Part shown: one piece after another, positions 17,422 to 26,055 of the stretch
Numbering within the stretch: the first letter of the stretch is position 1
Layout of the letters: the number at the start of each line of letters is the position of its first letter
Assembly (NCBI RefSeq): GCF_014195095.1
Contig: NZ_JACIBC010000001.1
Location: 806,001 to 870,000 of the forward strand
Length of the DNA: 64,000 nucleotides
Direction of reading: 5' to 3'
From: Rhizobium sp. BK602
GTDB lineage: Bacteria > Pseudomonadota > Alphaproteobacteria > Rhizobiales > Rhizobiaceae
Program-made: the position numbers and the translations under genes
Notes under the pieces: generated by a model
The model's database searches: none
What the model was told of the DNA's origin: nothing
Seen by the model: the letters and a program-made list of their open reading frames with translations, nothing else

Positions 17422-18783
17422 ATGGAACGCACCTGTCTCGCCATCATCCTTGCCGCAGGCGACAGCACCCGCATGAAGTCGTCGGTTTCCAAGGTGCTGC
17501 ATCCGATCGCCGGCCGGCCGATGATCGCGCATGTGATGGAAGCGATCGCCAGGACCGATATTTCCGCCGCAGCGCTCGTCGTCGGCCGCAATGCGCAGGA
17601 GGTGACCGCCGCAGCCGATATCGGCGGGATCGAGGTCGAAGCCTTCCTGCAGAAGGAGCGCCTGGGCACCGGTCATGCCGTGCTGGCTGCCCGCGAGGCG
17701 ATCGCTCGCGGCTATGACGATATCATCGTCGCTTACGGCGACGTGCCGCTGCTTACCGACGTGCCGCTGCGCGCCGCGCGCCAGGGACTTGCCGAGGGCA
17801 ACGACATCGTCGTCATCGGTTTCCATACGGAAAACCCGAACGCCTACGGCCGCCTGCTGGTGAAGGACGGCGAACTGATCGCCATCCGCGAGGCGAAGGA
17901 TGCGACGGATGCCGAGCTTGCGGTGACCTGGTGCAACAGCGGCCTGATGGCCATCAACGGCCGCAAGGCGCTGGATCTGCTCGACCGCATCGGCAACAGC
18001 AATGCCAAGGGCGAATATTATCTCACCGATCTCGTCGAGATCGCCCGTTCGCTCGGCGGCCGCGCCGTTGCGGTCGATGCGCCGGAAGTGGAAATGACCG
18101 GCTGCAACAATCGCGCCGAACTCGCCGTCATCGAACGTCTCTGGCAGGAGCGGCGGCGCCATGAGCTGATGCTTTCCGGCGTCACCATGATCGCGCCGGA
18201 AACGGTGTTTCTCGCCTATGACACGGTGATCGGCCAGGATGCGCTGATCGAACCGAATGTCGTCTTCGGTCCCGGCGCGGTGATCGATGGCGGGGCGGTC
18301 ATCCATGCCTTCTCGCATATCGAGGGCGCCCATGTCAGCGCGGGCGCGACCGTCGGCCCGTTCGCGCGGCTGCGCCCGGGCGCGGACCTTGCCGGCGGCT
18401 CCAAGGTCGGCAATTTCTGCGAGGTGAAGAACGGCAAACTCGGCGAGGGCGCCAAGGTCAATCACCTGACCTATATCGGCGATGCCACCATCGGCGCTGG
18501 CAGCAATATCGGCGCCGGCACGATCACCTGCAATTATGATGGGGTCAACAAGCACGAGACCCATATCGGCGCCAACAGCTTCGTCGGCTCGAACTCGTCG
18601 CTGGTAGCCCCCGTCAGAATCGGCGACAATGCCTATATCGCCTCCGGCAGCGTCATTACCGAGGATGTTCCCGCCGAAGCGCTGGCCTTTGGGCGGGCAC
18701 GCCAGGAAGTAAAGCCCGGCCGTGCCAAGCTCATCCGCGAAAGGGCCCTGGCCATCAAGGCGGCCAAAAAGGGCAGCCACTAA
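17422..18783 (+). CDS. glmU: Bifunctional GlcNAc-1-P uridyltransferase / GlcN-1-P acetyltransferase
   Basis: A 453-residue enzyme making UDP-GlcNAc for peptidoglycan and lipopolysaccharide. The N-terminal pyrophosphorylase (1-230) has [34 protein letters not shown], and [16 protein letters not shown]. The C-terminal left-handed beta helix (about 250-450) carries the hexapeptide repeats and the acetyltransferase motif [20 protein letters not shown]. The usual GxGT of the N-terminal loop reads GDST here. glmS, the preceding step in the pathway, follows 117 nt downstream. Confidence 0.97.
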   Translation: MERTCLAIILAAGDSTRMKSSVSKVLHPIAGRPMIAHVMEAIARTDISAAALVVGRNAQEVTAAADIGGIEVEAFLQKERLGTGHAVLAAREAIARGYDDIIVAYGDVPLLTDVPLRAARQGLAEGNDIVVIGFHTENPNAYGRLLVKDGELIAIREAKDATDAELAVTWCNSGLMAINGRKALDLLDRIGNSNAKGEYYLTDLVEIARSLGGRAVAVDAPEVEMTGCNNRAELAVIERLWQERRRHELMLSGVTMIAPETVFLAYDTVIGQDALIEPNVVFGPGAVIDGGAVIHAFSHIEGAHVSAGATVGPFARLRPGADLAGGSKVGNFCEVKNGKLGEGAKVNHLTYIGDATIGAGSNIGAGTITCNYDGVNKHETHIGANSFVGSNSSLVAPVRIGDNAYIASGSVITEDVPAEALAFGRARQEVKPGRAKLIRERALAIKAAKKGSH

Positions 18784-18900
18784 ACCCGTGGTCGATCCCG
18801 CGTAACGGTCGGACATCGAAAGTGACCGTGACGGCAATTGAGGAAAATCGACAGAATCATTAGGACTTGCCTTCACATTTGAGGCCAGACGGAGAGTTGT

Positions 18901-20727
18901 ATGTGCGGCATTGTTGGGATTGTCGGAACGAAGCCTGTAGCCGGGCGATTGGTGGATGCCCTGCGGCGTCTCGAATATCGCGGCTACGATTCGGCGGGGG
19001 TCGCGACCATCCATGACGGCGCAATGGATCGTCGCCGCGCCGAAGGAAAGCTCTTCAACCTGGAAAAGCGGCTGGATGCGGAGCCGTTGCCGGGCGTGAC
19101 CGGCATTGCCCACACCCGCTGGGCCACGCATGGCGTTCCGAACGAGACCAATGCCCATCCGCATTTCGTCGAAGGCGTCGCCGTCGTCCATAACGGCATC
19201 ATCGAGAACTTCTCCGAACTGCGAGAGGAGCTGAAGGCCGAGGGCAGGGTCTTCACCACGCAGACCGACACCGAGGTCGTCGCGCATCTGCTGGCGAAAT
19301 ATGTCGGCGAGGGTCTCGACCCGCGTGCGGCGATGCTGAAGATGCTGAACCGCGTCACCGGCGCCTATGCGCTCGCCGTCATGTTCCAGAGCCATCCCGA
19401 TACGCTGATGGCCGCGCGCTCCGGCCCGCCGCTCGCCGTCGGCTTCGGCAATGGCGAGATGTTCCTCGGTTCCGACGCCATCGCGCTCGCGCCCTTCACC
19501 AACGAGATCACCTATCTCGTCGATGGCGACTGCGCCATCATCACGCGCAATAGCGCCACGATCCTCGACTTCAACGGTCGGGAAGTCAGCCGGCCCCGGC
19601 AGATATCGCAGGCGACTGCCTATGTCGTCGACAAGGGCAACCACCGCCATTTCATGGAAAAGGAAATCTACGAGCAGCCGGAGGTGATCTCCCATGCGCT
19701 CAGCCAATATGTCGACTTCGTCGGCCATCGCCTGCGGCCGAATGCGTCGGCCATCGACTTCAAGGGCGTTTCCGGCCTTGCCATCTCCGCTTGCGGCACG
19801 GCCTATCTCGCCGGATTGATCGGCAAATACTGGTTCGAGCGCTATGCCCGCCTGCCGGTGGAAATCGATGTCGCTTCCGAATTCCGCTATCGCGAGATGC
19901 CGCTGTCGCCGTCGCAGGCCGCCTTGTTCATCTCGCAGTCGGGCGAGACGGCGGATACGCTGGCGTCGCTGCGCTACTGCAAGGACCATGGCCTGAAGAT
20001 CGGCGCCGTCGTCAACGTCAAGGAATCCACGATCGCGCGCGAATCCGACGCGGTCTTCCCGATCATGGCCGGGCCGGAGATCGGCGTTGCCTCGACCAAG
20101 GCGTTCACCTGCCAGCTTGCCGTCCTGGCGTCGCTGGCCATCGGCGCCGGCGTGGCGCGCGGCACGGTCAGCGCCGCGGATGAAAGTGCGATGGTGCGTC
20201 ATCTGGTCGAGATGCCGCGCATCATGGCGCGGGTGCTGAACATCATCCAGCCGCAGATGGAAAGCCTTGCGCGCGAGATCTCCAAGTTCAAGGACGTGCT
20301 CTATCTCGGCCGTGGCACCAGCTTCCCGCTTGCGATGGAAGGCGCCCTGAAGCTCAAGGAAATCTCCTATATCCATGCGGAAGGCTATGCCGCCGGCGAG
20401 CTGAAGCACGGTCCGATCGCGCTGATCGACGAGAACATGCCGGTTATTGTCATCGCCCCCTATGACCGCTTCTTCGACAAGACGGTCTCCAACATGCAGG
20501 AGGTGGCGGCGCGCGGCGGCCGTATCATCTTCATCACCGACGAGGCCGGTGCGGCTGCCTCCACGCTTCCGACCATGGCGACGATCACCCTGCCGGTCGT
20601 CGATGAAATCATCGCCCCGATGATCTTCTCGCTGCCGATCCAGCTGCTTGCCTATCACACCGCCGTCTTCATGGGCACGGACGTCGATCAGCCGCGCAAT
20701 CTCGCCAAGTCGGTGACGGTCGAATAA
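18901..20727 (+). CDS. glmS: Glutamine-fructose-6-phosphate aminotransferase
   Basis: A 608-residue enzyme converting fructose-6-P and glutamine to glucosamine-6-P. It starts MCGIVGIVG, so Cys2 becomes the N-terminal nucleophile of the glutaminase domain (1 to about 240; HTRWATHGVPNETNAHPH, NGIIENF). Two SIS isomerase domains follow (SACGTAYLAGLIGK; ISQSGETADTLASLR; LGRGTSFPLAMEGALKLKEISYIHAEGYAAGELKHGP is spread over about residues 470-505). The C-terminus DQPRNLAKSVTVE is canonical. No glmS ribozyme is visible in the 117-nt leader. Confidence 0.97.
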   Translation: MCGIVGIVGTKPVAGRLVDALRRLEYRGYDSAGVATIHDGAMDRRRAEGKLFNLEKRLDAEPLPGVTGIAHTRWATHGVPNETNAHPHFVEGVAVVHNGIIENFSELREELKAEGRVFTTQTDTEVVAHLLAKYVGEGLDPRAAMLKMLNRVTGAYALAVMFQSHPDTLMAARSGPPLAVGFGNGEMFLGSDAIALAPFTNEITYLVDGDCAIITRNSATILDFNGREVSRPRQISQATAYVVDKGNHRHFMEKEIYEQPEVISHALSQYVDFVGHRLRPNASAIDFKGVSGLAISACGTAYLAGLIGKYWFERYARLPVEIDVASEFRYREMPLSPSQAALFISQSGETADTLASLRYCKDHGLKIGAVVNVKESTIARESDAVFPIMAGPEIGVASTKAFTCQLAVLASLAIGAGVARGTVSAADESAMVRHLVEMPRIMARVLNIIQPQMESLAREISKFKDVLYLGRGTSFPLAMEGALKLKEISYIHAEGYAAGELKHGPIALIDENMPVIVIAPYDRFFDKTVSNMQEVAARGGRIIFITDEAGAAASTLPTMATITLPVVDEIIAPMIFSLPIQLLAYHTAVFMGTDVDQPRNLAKSVTVE

Positions 20728-20906
20728 TCCGCTTTCTTCGCGGCTTTTCGCGCAGATAACGTCGTCGTGAACCGGGCCGATATGCGGCCCGGCGGCGTGA
20801 CTGGCGGGTTGTGCGCATCGCGAATTTCTGGCACGATTCACGCTGGAGATGGTGGGGGAAATTTGCCGGGAGCGGTAGGCGACGGAACGGAGTTTTCGAA
20901 CGGCGA

Positions 20907-21605
20907 ATGACGGAAAAGCCCATCAAGATATCCGTGGCGGCACGGATCAGAAATAATTTCCTGGCCGGCGTGATCATCTGCGCGCCGATCGCCATTACCT
21001 TCTGGCTCACCTGGTCTGTCATTCATTGGGCCGATAGCTGGGTTCGGCCCTATATTCCCGCGCGCTACGATCCCGAGAACTATCTGAACTTCGCCGTGCC
21101 CGGCACCGGCGTGCTGATCGCGATGATCTTCATCACGATCATCGGCTTCCTCGCCAAGAACCTGATTGGCCAGAGTATTGTCCGCTTCGGCGAATCCATC
21201 GTGCAGCGCGTGCCGCTGGTGCGCACCATCTACAAGAGCGTGAAGCAGATCTTCGAGACCGTGCTGAAGGAGCAGGGCACCTCTTTCAAAAAGGTCGGTC
21301 TGATCGAATATCCGAGCCCCGGTCTCTGGTCGATGGTCTTCATCTCCACCGATGCAAAGGGCGAGATCGCTTCGAAATTCAATGCCATGGGCAAGGATAT
21401 GGTGGCGGTTTTCCTGCCGCCGACGCCCGTGCCGACCGCCGGCTTCCTCGTCTTCGTGCCGCGCGAGAAGATCACGGTTCTCGACATGAGTCCCGAGGAC
21501 GGCGCCAAGCTTCTAATTTCCGGCGGCCTGGTCTCGCCCGACTATCGCGAAAAGCTGCTCGCGCCCAAGGAAGTACCGCCTGTTCCGATAAAATCGCTGT
21601 CGTAG
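20907..21605 (+). CDS. DUF502 family membrane protein
   Basis: A 232-residue protein with two N-terminal transmembrane helices (about 20-42 and 68-90) and a cytoplasmic C-terminal domain. It matches DUF502, of unknown function. Conserved stretches are IRNNFLAGVIICAPIAITFWL, RVPLVRTIYKSVKQIFETVL and VPTPVPTAGFLVFVPRE-like PPTPVPTAGFLVFVPRE. ATG 20907 gives the usual family N-terminus; the open frame upstream is arginine- and tryptophan-rich and unlikely to be coding. It sits alone, 179 nt after glmS. Confidence 0.85.
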   Translation: MTEKPIKISVAARIRNNFLAGVIICAPIAITFWLTWSVIHWADSWVRPYIPARYDPENYLNFAVPGTGVLIAMIFITIIGFLAKNLIGQSIVRFGESIVQRVPLVRTIYKSVKQIFETVLKEQGTSFKKVGLIEYPSPGLWSMVFISTDAKGEIASKFNAMGKDMVAVFLPPTPVPTAGFLVFVPREKITVLDMSPEDGAKLLISGGLVSPDYREKLLAPKEVPPVPIKSLS

Positions 21606-21824
21606 CAATCACTTGCTTCCGCCTTCTCGCAAATCCCACACGTTGGGAGCGAGTTGTCATGTCTCTATCATGTTGCTGTCTTAGACCGTCTGCCGGAAAG
21701 GCAAACGGGCGCATCTCATCCTCGAATATCCAGCTTCAAAGCCGGAGACGAACATTCGATACGGCTTCCGGCCGATCGGGGATGAATGCCGTTCCAGCAC
21801 ATGGTTTCATCAGGAGGTATTGCC

Positions 21825-23315
21825 GTGAAGCGTTCAATGACTTTGCCGCTGCTGTCAGCAGCGCTCGCTACTTTCGTCTTTTCCGCGCCGGCCGTGGCCC
21901 TTGCCGATAATTCCGTCACCGTCGGCGGCATGACGCTGGTCAACAAGGGCCTCATTGCCATCGGCCGCATTCCCGCCAATCAGCGCGACAAGTTCGGCGA
22001 GACCTTCGGCTCGGGTTCCGGCATGTCGATCGATGCCAAGAGCTGGGTGCGCAATGCCGACGGCACCTACAAGGGTTCGCTATGGTTGCTGCCGGATCGC
22101 GGCTATAACGTCGAGGGCACCACCGACTATCGTCCGCGCCTGAACACCATCGACGTGCAGCTGACGCCGGTCGCTCCCGGCGCCACGCCGCCGGCCGGCA
22201 AGGAGCAATCCGGCCTTGAGGTAAAGCTCGCCGACACCATGCTGCTGACCGACAACAAGGGCGCCGACACCACCGGCCTCGATCCGGCGGGCGGCACCCG
22301 CCAGGCGGAAGGCGCCATGCCATTGCTGCCGCAAGCACCGAACGGCAAGCTCTCGCTCGACAACGAGGCCATTGCCCGTCTGCCCGACGGCACCATGTTC
22401 ATCAGCGACGAATACGGCCCCTATATCTATCGCTTCGCGGCCGACGGCCGGATGATGTCGGCCACGCAGCCACCGGCTGCGCTGCTGCCGATGCGCAATG
22501 GCGCGGTCAATTTCGCCTCGAACAATCCGGGCCCTGGCGAAAGCGCTCCCGATCCGAAGGACCCGACCAGCGGTCGTCAGAACAATCAGGGCCTCGAAGG
22601 CATGTCGCTCACGCCAGACGGCAAGTTCCTGATCGCGGTGCTGCAATCGGCGACCCGTCAGGATGGTGGCGATTCCGGCTCGACCCGGCAGAACACCCGC
22701 GCTTTGGTCTATGACGCCGCCGATCCGGCAAATCTGAAGCTGGTGCATGAATATATCGTACCGCTGCCGGTCTTCACCAACGACAAGGGCAAGACGGCGG
22801 TGGCCGCGCAGAGCGAAATCGTCGCACTTTCGCCGACGAGCTTCCTGATGCTGGCGCGCGACAGCAATAACGGCTACGGCCTGAAGGGCGAGAAGTCGCT
22901 CTACCGCAGCATCAACGTCGTCGATATCTCGGCCGCCACCGACATTGCCGGCAGCGCGTTCGATGCCGACAAGCCGGTCGCTCCGAAGGGCGTGCTCGAT
23001 CCCTCCGTCAAGCCGGCGGCCGTGAGCCAGCTCATCGATATCAACGACGGCGCCAACCTAGCGCGCTTCGGACTGCACAACGGCGCACCGAACGACCGCA
23101 ACAACCTCTCGGAAAAATGGGAGGCCATGTCGCTCGTCAGCGCACTCGACCCGAAGCAGCCGGACGACTACTTCCTGTTCGTCGCCAACGACAACGACTT
23201 CCTGACCCAGGACGGCTACCAGGTCGGCGCCGCCTACAAGGCGGAGGGCGGGGCCGATGTCGACACCATGTTCCAGGTGTATCAGCTCACGATCCCCGGC
23301 CTTTCGGCGAAGTAA
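21825..23315 (+). CDS. Secreted phytase-like esterase domain protein (PF13449 type)
   Basis: A 496-residue exported protein with a clear signal peptide (KRSMTLPLLSAALATFVFSA, cleavage after AVALA) and a beta-propeller-like domain of the 'esterase-like activity of phytase' family. Characteristic pieces are FISDEYGPYIYRFAADGRM, NNQGLEGMSLTPDGKFLIA, NDGANLARFGLHNG, KWEAMSLVSAL and DYFLFVANDNDFLTQDGY. The start is GTG 21825 because AGGAGG lies 7 nt upstream; the ATG at 21786 has no such site. Periplasmic or secreted phosphoesterase activity is inferred from the family, not shown. Confidence 0.87.
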   Translation: MKRSMTLPLLSAALATFVFSAPAVALADNSVTVGGMTLVNKGLIAIGRIPANQRDKFGETFGSGSGMSIDAKSWVRNADGTYKGSLWLLPDRGYNVEGTTDYRPRLNTIDVQLTPVAPGATPPAGKEQSGLEVKLADTMLLTDNKGADTTGLDPAGGTRQAEGAMPLLPQAPNGKLSLDNEAIARLPDGTMFISDEYGPYIYRFAADGRMMSATQPPAALLPMRNGAVNFASNNPGPGESAPDPKDPTSGRQNNQGLEGMSLTPDGKFLIAVLQSATRQDGGDSGSTRQNTRALVYDAADPANLKLVHEYIVPLPVFTNDKGKTAVAAQSEIVALSPTSFLMLARDSNNGYGLKGEKSLYRSINVVDISAATDIAGSAFDADKPVAPKGVLDPSVKPAAVSQLIDINDGANLARFGLHNGAPNDRNNLSEKWEAMSLVSALDPKQPDDYFLFVANDNDFLTQDGYQVGAAYKAEGGADVDTMFQVYQLTIPGLSAK

Positions 23316-23330
23316 CGGATTTTCCGAGAT

Positions 23331-23357
23331 GGATGGACGCGGCGCTCGCGTCCATCC
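23331..23357 (+). terminator. Hairpin after the phytase-like gene
   Basis: A perfect 10-bp stem GGATGGACGC/GCGTCCATCC with a 7-nt loop, 15 nt past the stop codon. No T run follows, so termination may be weak or the hairpin may protect the mRNA 3' end. Confidence 0.5.
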
Positions 23358-23360
23358 GGT

Positions 23361-23462
23361 TAGAGCAGTTCAGCGTTCCACGGAATCGCTGAACTGCTCT
23401 ATCTCTTTGTTTTCACGCAATTCCGGACGGAAAACCGCTACGCACTTTTCCTGGAACTGCTC
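23361..23462. repeat. Palindromic intergenic repeat, copy 2 (two-module element)
   Basis: Module one is a perfect 15-bp inverted repeat, TAGAGCAGTTCAGCG (23361-23375) and CGCTGAACTGCTCTA (23387-23401). Module two (23416-23462) is the GCAATTCCGGACGGAAAACC type palindrome seen at 17320. The whole is about 100 bp, the size and design of the mosaic intergenic (RIME-like) elements described in rhizobia. It abuts the recG stop codon and may act as a terminator for that gene on the minus strand. Confidence 0.85.
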
Positions 23463-25567
23463 TATCCCGCGCGCAGGAACCGGATCGCCTCGTCGCGACG
23501 GAAGAGATAGAGCAGGGTACGCACCGCCATGCCGCGCTCGCCGGTCAGATCCGGATCGCGTTCGATCAGATAGGCGGCGTCCTTGCGGGCAATTTCGAGA
23601 AGATCGGCATGAGCTTCGAGGCTGGCGATGCGGAAGCCCGGCGTGCCGGATTGCCGCGTACCGAGCAATTCGCCTTCGCCACGCAGCTTCAAATCCTCCT
23701 CGGCGATGCGGAAACCGTCCTCGGTGTCGCGCATGATCGACAGCCGCGCATGGCCTGTTTCGCCGAGCGGGCCTTTGTAGAGCAGGATGCAAGTCGAGGC
23801 CTCGTCGCCGCGTCCGACGCGGCCGCGAAGCTGATGCAGCTGCGCCAGGCCAAAGCGCTCGGCATGCTCGATCACCATGATTGTCGCATCGGGGACGTCG
23901 ACGCCGACTTCCACCACTGTCGTTGCGACCAGCAGGCGGGTCTCGCCATTCTTGAACGCCATCATCACGGCATCCTTCTCCGGCCCGCTCATCCGGCCAT
24001 GGATGAGCCCGACAGCCGGGCCGAGTGCCTTGGTCAGCGTTGCATGCCGCTCCTCGACTGACATTAAATCGGATTCTTCGGTTTCCTCAACAAGTGGGCA
24101 TATCCAATAGGCTTTCTTGCCTTCGGATAACGCGCTTTTCAATCGCGAAACGATCTCACCCGTACGCTCGGTCGGAACAGTAATGGTCTGGATGGGTTTG
24201 CGGCCGGCCGGCTTTTCGGTGAGCTTGGAAACATCCATGTCGCCGAAGGCGGCAAGCACCAGCGTTCGGGGGATGGGCGTCGCCGTCATGACAAGCATAT
24301 GCGGCGAGATGCCTTTCGCGGTCAGCCGCAGGCGCTGATGGACGCCGAAGCGATGCTGCTCATCAACGACGGCCAGCATGAGATTGGCATAAGTGACGCT
24401 GTCCTGGAACAGCGCATGCGTGCCGATGACGATCTGCGCTTCGCCGGACGCGATGCGTTCGAGAATGGCGTCGCGCTCGCGGCCCTTGGTCCGCCCGGTC
24501 AGCACTTCGACGGAGAGATTGGCGCTGGCAGCGAATTTCGAGATGGTGGCGTGATGCTGCCGTGCCAGGATTTCCGTCGGCGCCATCAACACGGCCTGGC
24601 CGCCGCTTTCGAGAACGGCGGCAATCGCCATCAGCGCCACCAGCGTCTTGCCGGCGCCGACATCGCCCTGCAGCAGGCGCAGCATGCGCTCGGTGCCGGC
24701 CATATCCTTGAGGATATCGGCAATGGCCTGCGTTTGGCTGTTCGTCAAGGAGAAGGGAAGGGATTCCAATATCTTCCGGCTGATTTCTCCAGTCGGATGC
24801 ACGGGTTGGCCGGCGACCTTACGCAAACGCTGGCGCACCAGCGACAGCGACAATTGCCCGGCCAGAAATTCGTCATAGGCAAGCCGGCGCCGAGCCGGCG
24901 ACTGCGGATCGATGTCGGCTGCGTCGCGCGGCGCATGCAGCATGTGAAAGCTGTCCGATATCGAGGGAAAACCCTGCTTCTGCGCCAGCGCTGCATCGTC
25001 CCATTCCGGCAGCTCCGGCATGCGGGTCAGCGCTGCCTCGATGGTCTTGCGCAGGAATTTCAATGCCAGTCCCGCCGTCAGCGGATAGACGGGTTCGACC
25101 AGCGGCAGGTTCTGCGCCTCGTTTTCGCGCATGATGTAGTCGGGATGCACCATCGACGGGCGGCCGTTGAACCAGTCGACCTTGCCGCTCACGGTGACCG
25201 TCTCGTCAACAGGCAATTGTTTTTCCAGCCATTGCGCCTTGCCGCGGAAGAACACCAGCGCGAGTTCGCCGGTTTCATCGTGCAGATAGACGCGATAGGG
25301 CACGTTGCTGCGCGGATTTGGCGGCGGCTGGTGGCGATCGACGCGGCCGGTGATGGTGACGATGGCGCCCTGCGGCGCCCGCGCGATGCCCGGCTGCTCG
25401 CGCCGGTCTATGATGGAATGCGGCGCGTGGAAGAGCAGGTCGATTACGCGGCAATCCTCGACCGTTTCCCGGTCGAGCAGCTTCACCAGCAGCTCGGCAA
25501 CCTTCGGCCCGACGCCGGGCAGCGAGGAAATGGAAGCAAATAGCGGGTCGAGAATAGCCGGGCGCAT
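23462..25567 (-). CDS. recG: ATP-dependent DNA helicase RecG
   Basis: A 701-residue branch-migration helicase that rescues stalled forks and processes Holliday junctions. It has the N-terminal wedge/OB domain (DRREQPGIARAPQGAIVTITG), Walker A LLQGDVGAGKTLVALMAI, DEQH box VVDEQHRFGVHQR, and motif III TATPIPRTL. The C-terminal motifs are TTVVEVGVDVPDATIMVIEHAERFG (spread over about 25 residues) and LHQLRGRVGRG. ATG 25567 is preferred; TTG 25576 in frame would add three residues. It is divergent from sdhE-mfd. Confidence 0.96.
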   Translation of the reverse strand: MRPAILDPLFASISSLPGVGPKVAELLVKLLDRETVEDCRVIDLLFHAPHSIIDRREQPGIARAPQGAIVTITGRVDRHQPPPNPRSNVPYRVYLHDETGELALVFFRGKAQWLEKQLPVDETVTVSGKVDWFNGRPSMVHPDYIMRENEAQNLPLVEPVYPLTAGLALKFLRKTIEAALTRMPELPEWDDAALAQKQGFPSISDSFHMLHAPRDAADIDPQSPARRRLAYDEFLAGQLSLSLVRQRLRKVAGQPVHPTGEISRKILESLPFSLTNSQTQAIADILKDMAGTERMLRLLQGDVGAGKTLVALMAIAAVLESGGQAVLMAPTEILARQHHATISKFAASANLSVEVLTGRTKGRERDAILERIASGEAQIVIGTHALFQDSVTYANLMLAVVDEQHRFGVHQRLRLTAKGISPHMLVMTATPIPRTLVLAAFGDMDVSKLTEKPAGRKPIQTITVPTERTGEIVSRLKSALSEGKKAYWICPLVEETEESDLMSVEERHATLTKALGPAVGLIHGRMSGPEKDAVMMAFKNGETRLLVATTVVEVGVDVPDATIMVIEHAERFGLAQLHQLRGRVGRGDEASTCILLYKGPLGETGHARLSIMRDTEDGFRIAEEDLKLRGEGELLGTRQSGTPGFRIASLEAHADLLEIARKDAAYLIERDPDLTGERGMAVRTLLYLFRRDEAIRFLRAG

Positions 25568-25668
25568 GGCCGGCAAAATGCGACGGGGAGGGTGGACTTG
25601 GCAAGGGCCGATGGCAGCGACGGCCTTTCTGAGGCCGACACTCCCCGGAAAATTGCACGAGGGACGCT

Positions 25669-25694
25669 TTTTTCCGAAAAACCGGTTCCCACCT
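25669..25694. repeat. Half of a rhizobial-type palindromic repeat
   Basis: The segment CGCTTTTTTCCGAAAAACCG plus GTTCCC resembles one arm of a palindromic repeat common in rhizobial intergenic DNA (GGGAACCGGTTTTTCGG type). It lies between recG and sdhE. Only one arm is present here. Confidence 0.4.
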
Positions 25695-25740
25695 TACAAG
25701 GCTGGTTTTATAGAGACGCATCAACATAAGGGTGTTTTTG

Positions 25741-26055
25741 ATGACTGGGCTCACTCTCAGCAGTGCCGATCTCGATCCTCGCCGCCGGCGCATCCTGTTT
25801 CGCTGCTGGCATCGCGGCATCCGCGAGATGGATCTGGTCTTCGGCCAGTTCGCCGACAATGAGCTGCCGGGCCTGAGCGAAGCCGACCTCGACGAGCTCG
25901 AGCGCATCATGGCCGAGGAAGACAACGATCTCGTCAAGTGGGTTCTCGGAACCCAGCCGACGCCGCAGCATCTGCAAACGCCGCTGTTCCAGCGCCTGGC
26001 GTCCTACAAGCCCGATTTCGACGAGATCGCGGAAAGGTTCGGAATAACGAGATGA
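25741..26055 (+). CDS. sdhE: FAD assembly factor SdhE
   Basis: A 104-residue small helical protein of the SdhE/YgfY/SDHAF2 family, which promotes covalent FAD attachment to the succinate dehydrogenase flavoprotein. The signature RRRRILFRCWHRGIREMDLVFG contains the RGxxE core (RGIREMD), followed by ELDELERIMAEEDNDLVKWVLG-like DLDELERIMAEEDNDLVKW. ATG 25741 has AAGGG 8 nt upstream. Its stop codon overlaps the mfd start as ATGA, so the two are translationally coupled. Confidence 0.93.
   Translation: MTGLTLSSADLDPRRRRILFRCWHRGIREMDLVFGQFADNELPGLSEADLDELERIMAEEDNDLVKWVLGTQPTPQHLQTPLFQRLASYKPDFDEIAERFGITR

Noticed and set aside
18784..18900. A glmS ribozyme or other riboswitch in the glmS leader
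   Set aside because: The leader is only 117 nt and shows no glmS ribozyme core. That ribozyme is known mainly from Gram-positive bacteria.
17365..20841. A 1158-codon open frame on the minus strand opposite glmU and glmS
   Set aside because: It is rich in Arg, Gly, Asp and His and has no family motifs, which is the usual mirror of GC-rich codons. glmU and glmS on the other strand are unmistakable.
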